A stretch of 64,000 nt of DNA from positions 76,899,617 through 76,963,616 of the forward strand of contig NC_087063.1 of NCBI RefSeq assembly GCF_963678635.1, given 5' to 3'. The notes under the pieces are model-generated. The model was not told the origin of the DNA, did not search any database, and was given only the letters and a program-made list of their open reading frames with translations. Below are positions 34,601 to 44,867 of the stretch, piece by piece (within the stretch, counting starts at the first letter, position 1; every line of letters starts with the position of its first letter). Origin of the DNA: Symsagittifera roscoffensis. Taxonomy: Eukaryota; Xenacoelomorpha; Acoela; Convolutidae. The translations under genes and the position numbers were made by a program.

Positions 34601-34983
34601 CGCTTAGAAAGGGCCAAACAAAAAAGAAAAAGATTCAAAGTGAAAGTGGAACTTCTGATTGTAACAGTGAAAATGGGGAGCGAAGAAACTCGAAAGGAAT
34701 ACGAAAAAAATCACAGGCAGCTTTAATTTGTGAGCTTTTTGCTGGAGGCGATTTTCAGTTCCTCAAAGCTCAATTTATTTTTGAATCAATCAAATCTGAT
34801 TGTGTTCTTGATTCTGAAAACTATATTTTACAGCCAGGATCAAGTTTCAGAAAGATAAACGTCAATGATGTCCGCCCATTGTTAATGGATCAATGTGGAG
34901 GCAAAAAAACTGAAGAAAATGTTTCGGCCATTAGTTCACTGCGAAAATTTAGAAAATCCAAATGCGAAGAATCCGCTTTATAA
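31658..34983 (+). CDS. D candidate transposase, four exons, about 1008 aa
   Basis: Exons are 31658-31888, 32050-32891, 32974-33584 and 33643-34983, with GT-AG introns of 161, 82 and 58 bp. Exon 2 contains two one-base losses, in A8 (32354-32361) and T5 (32658-32662). Allowing for both, all exon phases agree. Notable blocks are NIWGDGCEIGG, FAAYRGKDSR across the second intron, CICPDATHMLTRCIESDLRK, EHGLTPYKLKL, WNHICEGLEKSNHHASKDF and a TMRGGGKMCNHDPLFLE stretch. The Asp in WGDG and the Asp/His in CPDATH are plausible RNase H-fold catalytic positions; the third acidic residue is not assigned. The C-terminal region is Lys/Ser-rich. The role is inferred from being the largest gene inside a TIR element. 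I do not recognise the superfamily. AATAAA lies at 35094-35099. Confidence 0.6.
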
Positions 34984-35292
34984 CTTTTTCATTTGTCTTT
35001 CAATTTTGTTATTATCTTAATTTCCACTAAAACCGTTTTCAAAAGTTGACAGTGACGTGCAATTTAGTTTTGTCCTTCCTAGTTTTGTCCATCAATAAAG
35101 ATTAATTACATCATATACATATTATTATATATCATACTATGATAGTATAATAGTTATTGTATCAATATTAGTATATATTAGTAATATTAGTATAATATTA
35201 TAGTATAATAGTATTCATATTAATCAGATAATATATTATATACTCAGTCCAGTCTACAGTGGACTTCAAGTCCATGTAAGTTATTTCAAGTA

Positions 35293-35364
<72 letters not shown>

Positions 35365-35892
35365 GTAATTGCTACATGATGTACTAGTAGTACAGTGCTA
35401 CTAGTTGGTAACTGTTAAAAAGGCTTTGTCCCGGATTCCGGGCCAGAAAAGAATTCAGTCCTCGGATTTCGGCACACAACTTTTTTGAGATTACACAAAA
35501 TAAATTATTGCAAAAAACGGCCTTTATCAAAATCAGTAGTTTACAGTAATTTAGCACACTTTTCCAATGCTTTCTCTGTTACCATAGCAATAAATCCGTT
35601 TCTCTGAGAAAGTTTCTCTGAAACACGTGGCAGTGCATTGTTATTCACACACACCGTGCAGCGCAGTCGTTTAATTAGTCACATGAGCTTTGAAACGGCA
35701 GGAATAGTATATAACTTTCTCGTGTCTTTTCTCGTAACTTTCTTGTCGGCGAAAAGTTATTGATAACATTGTTTCAATTATTTTTCATTTATTCGTTTAT
35801 CGCAGCGAAGATTATAATCCACCTTCAAACTTTCAAAGTTGAATTTAAATTCAACAATTGTTACAAGTTAAATTTCTTATTTTCAGTAAGAA
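34984..35892. other. D intergenic region with (TA)n microsatellite
   Basis: This holds AATAAA at 35094-35099, AT-rich palindromic sequence, a pure TA run at about 35297-35356 and one internal GGATTCC (35433-35439). The promoter of the downstream zinc-finger gene probably lies in 35600-35890. I see no open frame of interest. Confidence 0.6.
35297..35356. repeat. (TA)n microsatellite
   Basis: About 30 uninterrupted TA dinucleotides, between the first and second genes of D. Confidence 0.95.
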
Positions 35893-38180
35893 ATGCCAAA
35901 TCGTCAGAGAAGAGAAACTGACAAAACCTGCAATGGTAAGTAATTATAATAATTAAGTGTAAATTAGAATGGTTAAACCATCATGATGATACATGAACTT
36001 CAGTTGAACTACAGTTATGATTGGTCTTAAACAAAATACACTTTGTGTTTTTGAGTGAATTTAAAGTTCATTTGATTGATTTTTTGATTGACAAAAACCT
36101 CTAGATTGCATTATAAAGAAAAATAAATTATTTAAATACTGAAATATTGACCGTCAAGTGTGACAATCATTGTCATGATACGGCCCGTATAACCGGGTTA
36201 TAAATTACTGAAACCGTTTCGTGACCGTCACGAATCATTCGTGAATGAATTCGTAATTCACGAATTCGTGACGAATCACTGAAATCAACCATATTAGAAC
36301 TGATATTTACAGGAAAATGGCATGCATGTAACCTGGTAATCAACAAAACTTTTATTGGTTTTTCCAGAATCCAGGACTGTAATTAAATTACATCATGTTA
36401 TTAATCAATAATCATTCACATATTAGAATTTTGCTTCCATCATCCCATGATATATCAGTGATAAACTATAACTTTTGTAGAATGTCGTAAGGTCTTGCAC
36501 TCTACCGGCACGCTCAACCGCCACAGAAGACTAAACGTTTGCCGAGCTAAGCAGGTTAAACGGGAGAGCATGCTCCGATGCATGTTTTGCGGTGTGCCCG
36601 AATCTTCTTAGTTCGCGGACATCTATGCAGTTGCTGAACATGCATTGAGTCCCTACTGCTGGAACAAAATCAGGAGCAATCGTGTACGAGGAGTCGAAGC
36701 AAATTTTCTGGCGCCAACACGAACAAACTTTGATGCAGTCGTGAGAACGTGGAAAGGCTGCAAAAAAAACGTTTTCCCTGGCTGATAGACGTCGAAGCAA
36801 GCAGTTTGAAGACGAAGAGTTTCGGTTTGGTAAGGTTTTGTTAGCCCTCAGGCCCTGGGTTGCTTTTGGCCAACTGAAAAAAATAATTTTGCAATAAAAA
36901 ATAGCCGTTATTTTAGTGACTGAAATAAAATAAAATAATAAAATAATCAATTGCAACTTGAATGTTGAACATGATTTTCAACCAATTTTTTTGTTATGTA
37001 AGATTTTGGACTCCAAACTTCGGAAGTCATAGTCAATATAGACAAGTTGTGTTTAGACATGGACGCAGTTGACTCCCAGGTGTTTTATTTGCCCAGTCAG
37101 TTTCAACAAGTCAAAAAAAATCAACGAGTTCTCCACTGGTAGGAACAGCACAAATGTTGCCAACAACATCCTGTTCAGTGAACCAAGAAAATGCTGAACT
37201 TCCACTGGAAGAGGAAGAAGAACCTTCAACGAGTTCTCCACAGGCAGGAACAGCACAAATGTTGCCAACAACATCCTGTTCAGTGAACCAAGAAAATGCT
37301 GAACTTCCACTGGAAGAGGAAGAAGAACCTTCAATGAGTTCTACGAAAAGTCCGGGAACTGCACAGGAAAAGCTTCATGGCCATGACGCGAACAGTGAAT
37401 GTGGAAGTGGAATTGTTGCGAACTTCGAACTGTTGAACAGTGAATGTGGAAGAGGGAGTGTCGTGAACAGTGAAGGTGGAAGTGGGAGTGTCGTGAACAG
37501 TGAAGGTGGAAGTGGGAGTGTCGTGAACAGTGAAGGTGGAAGTGGGAGTGTTGTGAACAGTGAAGGTGGAAGTGGGAGTGTCGTGAACAGTGAAGGTGGA
37601 AGTGGCAGTATCGTAAACAGTGAAGGTGGAAGTGTTGTGAGCAGTGAAGGTGGAAGTGTTGTGAGCAGTGAAGGTGGAAGTGTTGTGAGTAGTGAAGGTG
37701 GAAGTGTTGTGAGCAGTGAAGGTGGAAGTGTTGTGAGCAATGAAGGTGGAAGTGTTGCGAGCAGTGAAGGTGGAAGTGTTGCGAGCAGTGAAGGTGGAAG
37801 TGTTGTGAGCAGTGAAGGTGGAAGTGAAGTGAACTTGAATGAAGTGGTTGAAATTGCCAATAGCCTACTGAGTATTGCCAACAATGTTGAAATGGAACAG
37901 GAGGATAAAAATGTTGTGAGCAGTGACTGTGGGGACGGTGACGGAAGGTGGAAATGAAGTGAACTACAGTGAAGTGGACTACTTCGGAAGACTTTTTTCG
38001 GAAGAAACGGCAAATAGTTTTGCCAACAGTGACTGTTTTGTAGTGGAAGAAGGACTCCTTCTCGGAGATGGACAGGAGGAAGAAAATGAACTTGAATGGA
38101 AAAAATTTATTGAATATCTTGAAGAAAGTAGTGAAGAAGTCAGTAATTCAGCAATTAAGAGTCAATTATACACTGTATAA
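35893..38180 (+). CDS. D zinc-finger / acidic repeat protein, three exons, with sequence breaks
   Basis: Exons are 35893-35935, 36481-36829 and 37003-38180; the GT-AG junctions keep phase. The N-terminus has a C2HC finger formed across the first intron (TCNECRKVLHSTGTLNRHRR...C) and a second CMFC...H...C finger. The rest is acidic. It has a 35-residue unit repeated twice (37142-37351; TAQMLPTTSCSVNQE and a Glu stretch), then about six NSEGGSGSVV and about nine SSEGGSVV repeats, then an acidic tail ending GQEEENELEWKKFIEYLEE. Breaks: TAG at 36608, A8 runs at 36762-36769 and 37113-37120 and a shift near 37935. A DNA-binding and activation-like accessory protein is possible by composition only. 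Confidence 0.55.
37440..37830 (+). repeat. Coding minisatellite, 30-bp then 24-bp units
   Basis: AACAGTGAAGGTGGAAGTGG-type 30-bp units (about six) give way to AGCAGTGAAGGTGGAAGTG-type 24-bp units (about nine). All units keep the reading frame and encode NSEGGSGSVV and SSEGGSVV. Units are nearly identical, pointing to recent expansion or homogenisation. Confidence 0.9.
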
Positions 38181-38370
38181 TATAATATAGTATAAAATGG
38201 CATATTATCAAAGCCAATTTGAGTACCAATTGAACACCAATCGAACTTCAATTATTGAATAATACTAATATTAGTAAGTTGTTAGTAACACCCACCGAGG
38301 GTGATTCATTCGATTCTGCAATCCTTTCTAGTCACTTCTCATTTCATTCCAAGTTTCGTTAACCTGAACT

Positions 38371-40980
38371 ATGGACTCCGAACTTCCTGCTGCAAATACT
38401 GCGCAACTTGAAACTCCTGTTTTCCATAGAGATCATAGTGAACCTCCATCTAGAGTCAACAGTCTGTTACTAACAGATGTAGTACATCTCGGAGTTTCGA
38501 CCAAAATTTTGCATAGCTCCCATCTGTGGAAGTTCCTTTAGGAACCCCCATCCGAGTCGGACATATACCCTATGCTGAACCTTGTACAATTATTACAGAT
38601 GTTAATCATAATCATCATGACAATACTTACCACACATTGGAGACTCCGCAGCGAGGTGAAGGGTATTCAAACTTCATTAGCCCAATGCCAGTGGTGTACC
38701 CACACTTTGATCCCGCGTTTTTTCATAGAAATCAAATTGCCAGCCAGCCCACTGATCATCATGATGATTACACTGCCTTCAGAATCAACTCCTTCAAACC
38801 AGCATTCATCAACTTTGTCATGGGAAATATCTCTGTTCACGCCGCAGTCGGCGACTGCCACTCAGGCTGGCAGTTCAAGTACAGAGACTCCGACTGAGTC
38901 TTCATCTGAGAGTATGGCAAAACGAGTTATTCCAACGAACAATGACTTGCAAACCGAGGTAAGATTTCTTTTGTTTTGAAACAAAAAGCTTTTTTGCTGC
39001 TCAAACCGTGAAAAGTTGGAAATTTCAGCTAACGTGTTTGTTCACTTTTTTAGTTCAACTAAAAGTTTTTGTTTTGAGTTTAGATAGCTGCAAAACTTGC
39101 ACGCGTTCAAGAACAACGTGAAGCTGCTTCGTCCAAAGACGACCAAAATGAACATTGCGAGAGGCAAGAAATCGAAACACTTGTTAAAGAGCACTTGGAT
39201 GGTTTCCAAGAATCGGGTTTTTTAACCCAAAAACAACGTGTTTCGTTATTTCAACTTGTGACAGCCTTCTTATACTGTTATGTCGTGCCATCAATGCTAG
39301 AAAAAACCATAAGCTGCATGTCTGTTCATGCAGTTGCACAAGCGTTTGTGCCATTGTCAGATGAGGACGATACTTGTATAACGGTTTCAATTGAACCAAG
39401 TGAAAGTGAGTCATCTTGAATTTCTTCCGTATAACTTTTTTTCAAAATTGTGAAACTGTTTGTTTAGTGTCTACTGAACGTTCGAATCACATTTTGCCGC
39501 GATGGCTCGTACAGGGTTTGAAACTTTATCACACTGAAGTTCGACCACATTTCTTACCTCAGAGTGTCCCGGAAGAAAAGATTTTTTTCACCCGATCTTT
39601 CCCTGAGCAACCAATCCAAGTCAAAACAGAACTTTTTTTTGTGAACTCCAGTGGAAACACCAAGTTTCGTGTGAATAGAATTGCCGCCACAGTTTCTGCA
39701 AAGCGACCCAAGACATTGCTCGATCGTCAAGTGGCAAAATTCATGCCTTTGTCAAAAGATCCTGCATTTCAACTGGTGAAACACAAAACGCAGGAAATTC
39801 ACAAGGTACTACTTTGATTTTCCAAGAATTTTTTTAATTTAAAAAACGTTTCGACTCGGAAACTTTCGGAAAGTTTCGACTGTTTCAGCTGAGTTGTACT
39901 TCACAGTTTTTTTATACAGTATCACAATTTATCAATTGGATGTATGAAACAATACGCTCACGTTTTTCCAGATTGTCAATCACACCTACAAAGATGTTGA
40001 AAAAGCTGTGCGATGTAGACAAGATCAACAAAGATACATTAGACAGACAATTAGAGCACAAGCTTTTGTGAAACAGTATCCAAATTTTGTTGAATCGGAG
40101 ACGCGCGTGTCGGGTTTTTTCCAGCGAAACAAATGGGAAACTCATCACGACCTAAAAAAAGTCATGTTCCAAATCGCCATGCTGCAGAAAGAGAAAAGCA
40201 AGCGACAACAAAAGCCGCTTTCTGATTCCAGCGGCATTAGTTATAAAGGCACTGGAAACTTTCTTTCATTGGAAGCACAAACGCTTCTGGCCCACAGATG
40301 TGATACGCAAGAATGGGTTGGCATTTGTGATGTTGTTTTCCCTACCTTCGGAAGAGGTAATCTTGCGTTTCTTGAAAACGTTGACGACAAGTTTCCAAAA
40401 ATTTCAAAAGTTTCTTTTTCAAAAAAATTTCTTTTTTGTTTCAAACGTTATAGTTTAAAGTTTTAAAAAGTCATAAGGTTTTCAACCAGTACAGTTTTTT
40501 GAATTCCATTCAAAAGTGCCATGTAACAGTGTTACATAATATAGAGTAAACTTTAAATGTTAAACATTTTCTGATTCAGGCGTTGTCAGAGCACAGGCCT
40601 TCCAGAAGGATGATATTATCATGGACTACCATGGGGTTGCTGTGACACATAAAACATATCAAGATTTGATAAGGAACCGTTCTGTTCCGACTGAATTTGT
40701 GTTGGAAATTGGCGCGCCTGTGAAGCGTTTCATCGATGCTTCTTCAGAAGTGTGTGTTGAACATCCAACCAACCGCTGTCTTGGTCGACTGGCTAATCAC
40801 AGCACGCTAAACTCCAAGAAGAATTTGGATGCGAATATGAAGATCATAGAAGTTGTTCTTAATGCCTTCGATCCGCCGAAACAATTAGCTGTATTCAAAG
40901 CCCGAAGAAACATTGAGCCTTTCGAACAGCTACGATACGATTATGGCGATAAAGTTGCTCGAAACATGTTCAACATGTGA
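38371..40980 (+). CDS. D SET-domain protein (KMT5A/SET8-like lysine methyltransferase), five exons
   Basis: Exons are 38371-38958, 39084-39405, 39468-39805, 39972-40356 and 40580-40980, all with GT-AG junctions in phase. Exon 1 has frame breaks near 38526 and 38850. The C-terminal about 150 residues form a SET domain: FPTFGRGVVRAQAF across the last intron, IIMDYHG, then LGRLANHS (the NHS motif that binds S-adenosylmethionine) and LRYDYGDK (the catalytic-Tyr and DYG motif). This pattern resembles the H4K20 monomethylase KMT5A. Upstream are helical Arg/Gln-rich segments (CRQDQQRYIRQTIRAQAF) and a Ser/Thr-rich N-terminus. The post-SET Cys cluster is absent, as in KMT5A. Inside a transposon it may modify chromatin at the element or its target. 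That role is inference. Confidence 0.8.
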
Positions 40981-41778
40981 AGTTCACAAGCTCAGCTTTT
41001 TTATCTTAGAAACTTTTCAAGTTGTATTCTTGACTGTTGTTGTGTTACACCCATTCAATGGAAGTTCCATATATTTTATGTTCATCATACTGTATGTTAC
41101 ATACGTGTAGTTACTACTAGTAGTAGTTCAAACATTTGCACCCACAACTTTTTTCATCGAAGTACATGTACAGTATTTCGGCACGCTCGAAATTACTAAT
41201 TACTTAATAACTAATTAGTTAGTAGTTGCAACTACAAGTAGTTATAACTAAGTTTGATCAAACGATTGTACCCACAACTTTTTTCATCGGAATACAGTAT
41301 TTTAGCACGTAAGTTAATAGTTGCAGTTATAATAACTTGTAGGACAAACTAAACAAAAAAGATGGAATAAAATTGCTTAAAAACTGTAAACTTCTGCCAG
41401 ATAAATTCAAAAATATAAAAGTCTTGGATTCCATGCCATTTTTCTCACTGGTTTCCAACGTCTTGGATTCCATGGTTATAGTGTATTGAATTTATCAACT
41501 ATTTGTTTAGCAACTATTTGTTTAGTGGTTGAGTAAAAATGGCTCGGATTCCGTGACCATGTCCTGGATTCCGAATTCAAGTAATTGTTCGCTATACCAT
41601 GGATTCCGGGATTTTGCCAATTTTCGGTGGTTTAATTGATTGTCCCGGATTCCGGGATTTTGCGTATATGCCTGTTCGTGCCGCCATGCGAGTATTTGAA
41701 CGCGGAATCCATGGCATGTGCATGTTATATCATTTGAATTCGGAATCCATGTACACTAATAGTCAAATCTGACTATTG
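40981..41778. other. D 3' end region
   Basis: This is non-coding. Two related blocks (about 41130-41182 and 41255-41312; each has CCCACAACTTTTTTCATCG and a TTTYRGCACG end) precede the subterminal GGATTCC array. The block end resembles a GATTTCGGCA word also present near 29466, 31206 and 35465. Confidence 0.6.
41426..41748. promoter_or_regulatory. Subterminal GGATTCC array of D, right end
   Basis: Eight words lie at 41426, 41465, 41546, 41566, 41601, 41647, 41704 and 41742, in both orientations, mirroring the eight at the other end. They often sit in CATGGATTCC or CCCGGATTCCGGG. Probable transposase-binding sites. Confidence 0.65.
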
Positions 41779-41804
41779 AAATAACACGGATTGGCGACGT
41801 AATG
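41779..41804 (-). repeat. D right terminal inverted repeat
   Basis: Perfect reverse complement of 30573-30598. Immediately outside (minus strand) is CTATATAAA, the left part of M's RT gene. Confidence 0.9.
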
Positions 41805-43660
41805 TTTATATAGATACTATAAAATCCTAAACAACCTAACACTCTCATTACATCTCTTTTGTTCTCTGGCGATTTCAATGCTTTGAGATCATCTACCTTT
41901 TTCTTGATTGGTTGTATGCCATTTTTACTTATTACATGTCCTAAAAACTGTACTCTTCTCAAAACAAATTTTATTTTTTTCTGGTTGAGCTTTTAGTCCT
42001 GATTTTCTTATTATGTCATGGTATGTAGCAATGATGTCGAACATTTCTTCTATAGTTTGTGCTTTCATTATTGTATCGTCTATACAGGTTACTGCTTGAT
42101 TTCTTTTTATTAAGGGTGCAAAATGTATTGTCATTATTCTACTGAAGAAATTTGGTAGACCACATAATCCGTAAAAACCTCGTTTAAAAGTATATTGTCT
42201 TGATCCAATTACAAAGCTTGTTAATTGTTGTGTTTCTTCTGTTAAATGTACTTGATTGTATGCTGAGCATAAATCACTCGTGCTGAAGAAATTTCCTTTT
42301 AGCTTAGTTATGAGCAATCCTATTGGTTCTAATGGCCATGAATAACGACTTAAGTCAGTTATTGAGTTCAGGTATCTCTCATCGATAACGAGCTTGACTA
42401 TGTTCCCTTTTGGAAGTATTATAATTGGGTTTATAAATTCTGATCCCTTTTCGGTATTACTTCCCATTTCTCTAATTATTTCTGATTTACATACTTGGTC
42501 TAGTAAGTCATTCAGTTTTTCTTGGTAATGCAATGAGACTCTTCATTGTCTTTGTTTAGTCAAAACAGAGTTTGGTAAAAGCTTTATATGGAATTTTTGC
42601 TTTATTAGTCCTACGTCGTTTTTTTTTGTTGTGAATATACGTCTTTATTTTGTGATAGCATATTCATTTAGTCTTGTAATTGAGTTTGGTCTATGTCAGA
42701 GTGAGTAAAGTCAAATTTTTTAGAAATTCTTGTTTTGTCTGGTCAATTTTTTTCTAGATTTCATGAATTTGTATATTTGTAAATTGTGTTTGAGAGTTTA
42801 GTTCAGATTTGGGTTTCAGGTCCTTCAATTCCTTGCTGAAATCTGTTGCTAGTTCGTATTTATTAGTATAATCTAGTTCTTTTTGTTTCAAAATTTCCGT
42901 GTTTTTCCTTTTTGAATTTTTATGATTTTCACCAATTGAAGCATTTTTGAAGAACAGTTGATCTTTTGATTGCTCGCTTACATGAAAAATATGATCAAGA
43001 TGTTCGTTTTTGTTGAAAAAAACTTCCATAAAAGCTATATTGTCTGCGATGCTGTAGATTGTTTTTGAATCAGTTTCAATGTCCTCGAAAGTTTTTGTCC
43101 AATTGAACCTTTGGATATAATGACCTTCGATTTTTTAGGATTGTTTAACATTATAGGTAACGTTTTCTCGTCATGATTACATTATGTGTTATAAGTGTAT
43201 ACTCCTTTTTGTTGTAGGTCTTTATCAAGTTTGAACGATGTTTTTTTTTAAAAACTTTGTCAGCTGGGGATATGGAAATGGCACGAGTTGATTTTGGTGC
43301 TAAAGCTATAGTTTGGTCCAAAAGTACCTTTTGATAACTACTTATAAATGGATAGCTTTTGCTTTTTATATTGCTGATAGCGACTGATACTCCTGGGTAC
43401 ATTTTAAGTTCTAGTTTTTGTGTTGAAAAGTCAATCGATTTAGTTGAATTGGAGAGAAAATCCATACCTAATATATTAAGTTTACATCCGTCCTTGGCCG
43501 CAACCCATGCTCAAATTTTTACAAAATAATCACCTTTATTGTCAAAACTAGCGTTAAAGTTTGTATGTCCTAAGAGTTTGAGTTTTTGTCCATTAACAGC
43601 AAATGTTTTTGATTGTGCTTTAGTAAGTGTCATTTTTTGTATTTTTGCGTATTCTAAACA
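41805..43660 (-). pseudogene. M protease end and RT N-terminal half, broken
   Basis: From 43660 downward the reading shows the second half of an aspartic protease. A TGA stop precedes the CKLNILGMDFL flap/ILG-type end, and the active-site DSG is missing. A Lys/Asn-rich linker follows (43029-42754), then RT fingers and palm: NPIIILPKG, LVIDERYLNS, FFSTSDLCSAYNQVHL and a mutated active site reading CIDD. A frameshift near 41950 leads to VQFLGHVISKNGI. Transposon D then interrupts the gene. Confidence 0.75.
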
Positions 43661-43709
43661 AGTCTCATAAACTTAAGGTCGTGAGTTCGTGCCTCACTGG
43701 TCGCACCAG
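43661..43709 (-). promoter_or_regulatory. M primer-binding region: 3' half of a tRNA-Met in antisense
   Basis: The plus strand reads AGTCTCATAAACTTAAGGTC, then GTGAGTTCGTGCCTCAC (a T-arm with a perfect 5-bp stem), then TGGTCGCACCA. This matches the anticodon (CAT) arm through the 3' CCA of elongator tRNA-Met. On the element's strand it is a PBS starting TGGTGCGACCAGTGAGG, directly after the 5' LTR. A usual PBS is about 18 bases; here almost 50 match the tRNA. CCA is not encoded in eukaryotic tRNA genes, so it derives from a tRNA or its complement. Confidence 0.75.
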
Positions 43710-44867
43710 TTTTACTAAGCGATCATTGCTGGTTGAATGCTTAGTAATTTTATCCTAAGTTATAAGTCTCACCTTAAATCGTCAAATTGTCTTGACAAAA
43801 AGTAGAGTAGAAACAATAGTTAGAAAAGGTATGAATTAATTATTTGGTTAAGTACAAAGCACTGGGTAATTAGATTATAAAAACGAATCGAACAGCTTAA
43901 AGAATTATACCTATGAGGGGAGGTTGAGTTAATCTTATTTTGTTCATCAATATTTTATCTTCTTACTAAGGTCCATGACTGAGTAGTATTTTTTGGGTTG
44001 CCCTTGATTTTGTCCACTTGGCACTTCTGGTTTGGTTGTCAGTTTCGTCTTGCCATAGTCCTTTAGATACTTGTAGTCCAGACTTACTCAGGTGTGGTTA
44101 TCTCGAGTATCTCGATTTATAATTTTATCGAACCTAAAATGAGAATTTATTCTCTTTTTATTTATGAAAAAAGGCTAATTTAATTTTACTGTAAAGGCAG
44201 AAAAGAAAAATTATTTATTTTTTGAAAAGTCTAACTGAAGAGATCTAACTTGCTGCTTACTGAGCAAAATGAAACACTGAAGATTTCAGGCCAGTCCTTT
44301 TGCTCGTAAGCAAAAACCGGCGGCTGATTCAATCTTTAATTACTCAGGTTTCACGTGCTATTTGTTCTCCCTTTCTTATAAGGGAATTTTCAACTAGTTT
44401 TTATTTGATTTTTTCAAATCAAATATCTTTAACTTATTAGTCCTCTTTGATAAAAACCGCAGCCCTCAGTTTGTCTGATTAAAAATTCATATTGCTCTCT
44501 CTGATGCATCATATTGCAGGTGCATCTCTGCTTAATCAAAGCAAGGAGAATTTCAGTGCAGCCGGCAAGACTGCTAAATATTTATCCAGTTTGTTTCAAG
44601 TTAAGTTAAAAGGGACGTATTAATAATCGCCGCTCTTTTAAAATACTGAGCTTGAAAACTTGAGAAAAATTGGACAAGTATTCAAAAAGGAGTGGATTTT
44701 CAAAACAAGATTTTATAGTCCTAATAAGAGTAAATCAGTCAAAATCTGATTTAGTGAAAAGAGGCTTCAATATAAATGGCACGCTCCAATTTAGAATTGG
44801 GTCGTTAAGTAAACAATTAAGACAACGGTCTTTTGTCTGTGTAGTATTTTTCAATACTACAACATCA
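43710..44867 (-). repeat. 5' LTR of M
   Basis: This is the partner of 17323-18485. In element sense it begins TGATGTTGTAGTATTG at 44867 and ends AGTAAAA, followed by C and the PBS. Differences from the 3' LTR are scattered substitutions and small indels, indicating an old insertion. Confidence 0.8.

Larger units (their letters stand above)
30573..41804 (+). mobile_element. D: 11.2-kb TIR DNA transposon carrying transposase-like, zinc-finger and SET-domain genes
   Basis: Perfect 26-bp inverted repeats (30573-30598, 41779-41804) bound three plus-strand genes with short GT-AG introns. D splits the minus-strand RT gene of M. The interrupted frame is consistent if a 2-bp AA is counted as the target-site duplication. 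Both ends carry eight GGATTCC/GGAATCC words. Other end-proximal features are a TATACT-rich tract near 31030-31100 and two similar 60-bp blocks near 41130-41320. The superfamily is not recognised: the termini are not CACTA, TTAA or TA types. Confidence 0.75.
17323..44867 (-). mobile_element. M: minus-strand env-bearing LTR retrotransposon, interrupted by DNA transposon D
   Basis: Direct repeats at 17323-18485 (3' LTR) and 43710-44867 (5' LTR) flank minus-strand protease, RT, RNase H, integrase and env, with a PPT at 18486-18496 and a PBS at 43661-43709. Without D and the local duplication the element is about 13 kb. Gag and the protease active site are missing: the tRNA-like primer region runs straight into the middle of the protease. 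All enzymatic genes are broken. Unusually, nearly 5 kb lies between env and the 3' LTR and holds a cluster of small accessory ORFs. I could not find matching target-site duplications. Confidence 0.8.

Noticed and set aside
36531-36956. 141-codon minus-strand frame over the zinc-finger exon
   Set aside because: Antisense to a spliced exon whose C-x2-C and H-C spacing reads correctly on the plus strand.
37440-37830. Regular 24- and 30-bp repeats resembling a CRISPR array
   Set aside because: Units are directly tandem with no spacers, keep an open frame and lie in a eukaryotic transposon gene.
37375-38013. 212-codon minus-strand frame rich in Leu-Pro-Pro-Ser
   Set aside because: Antisense by-product of the coding minisatellite of the zinc-finger gene.
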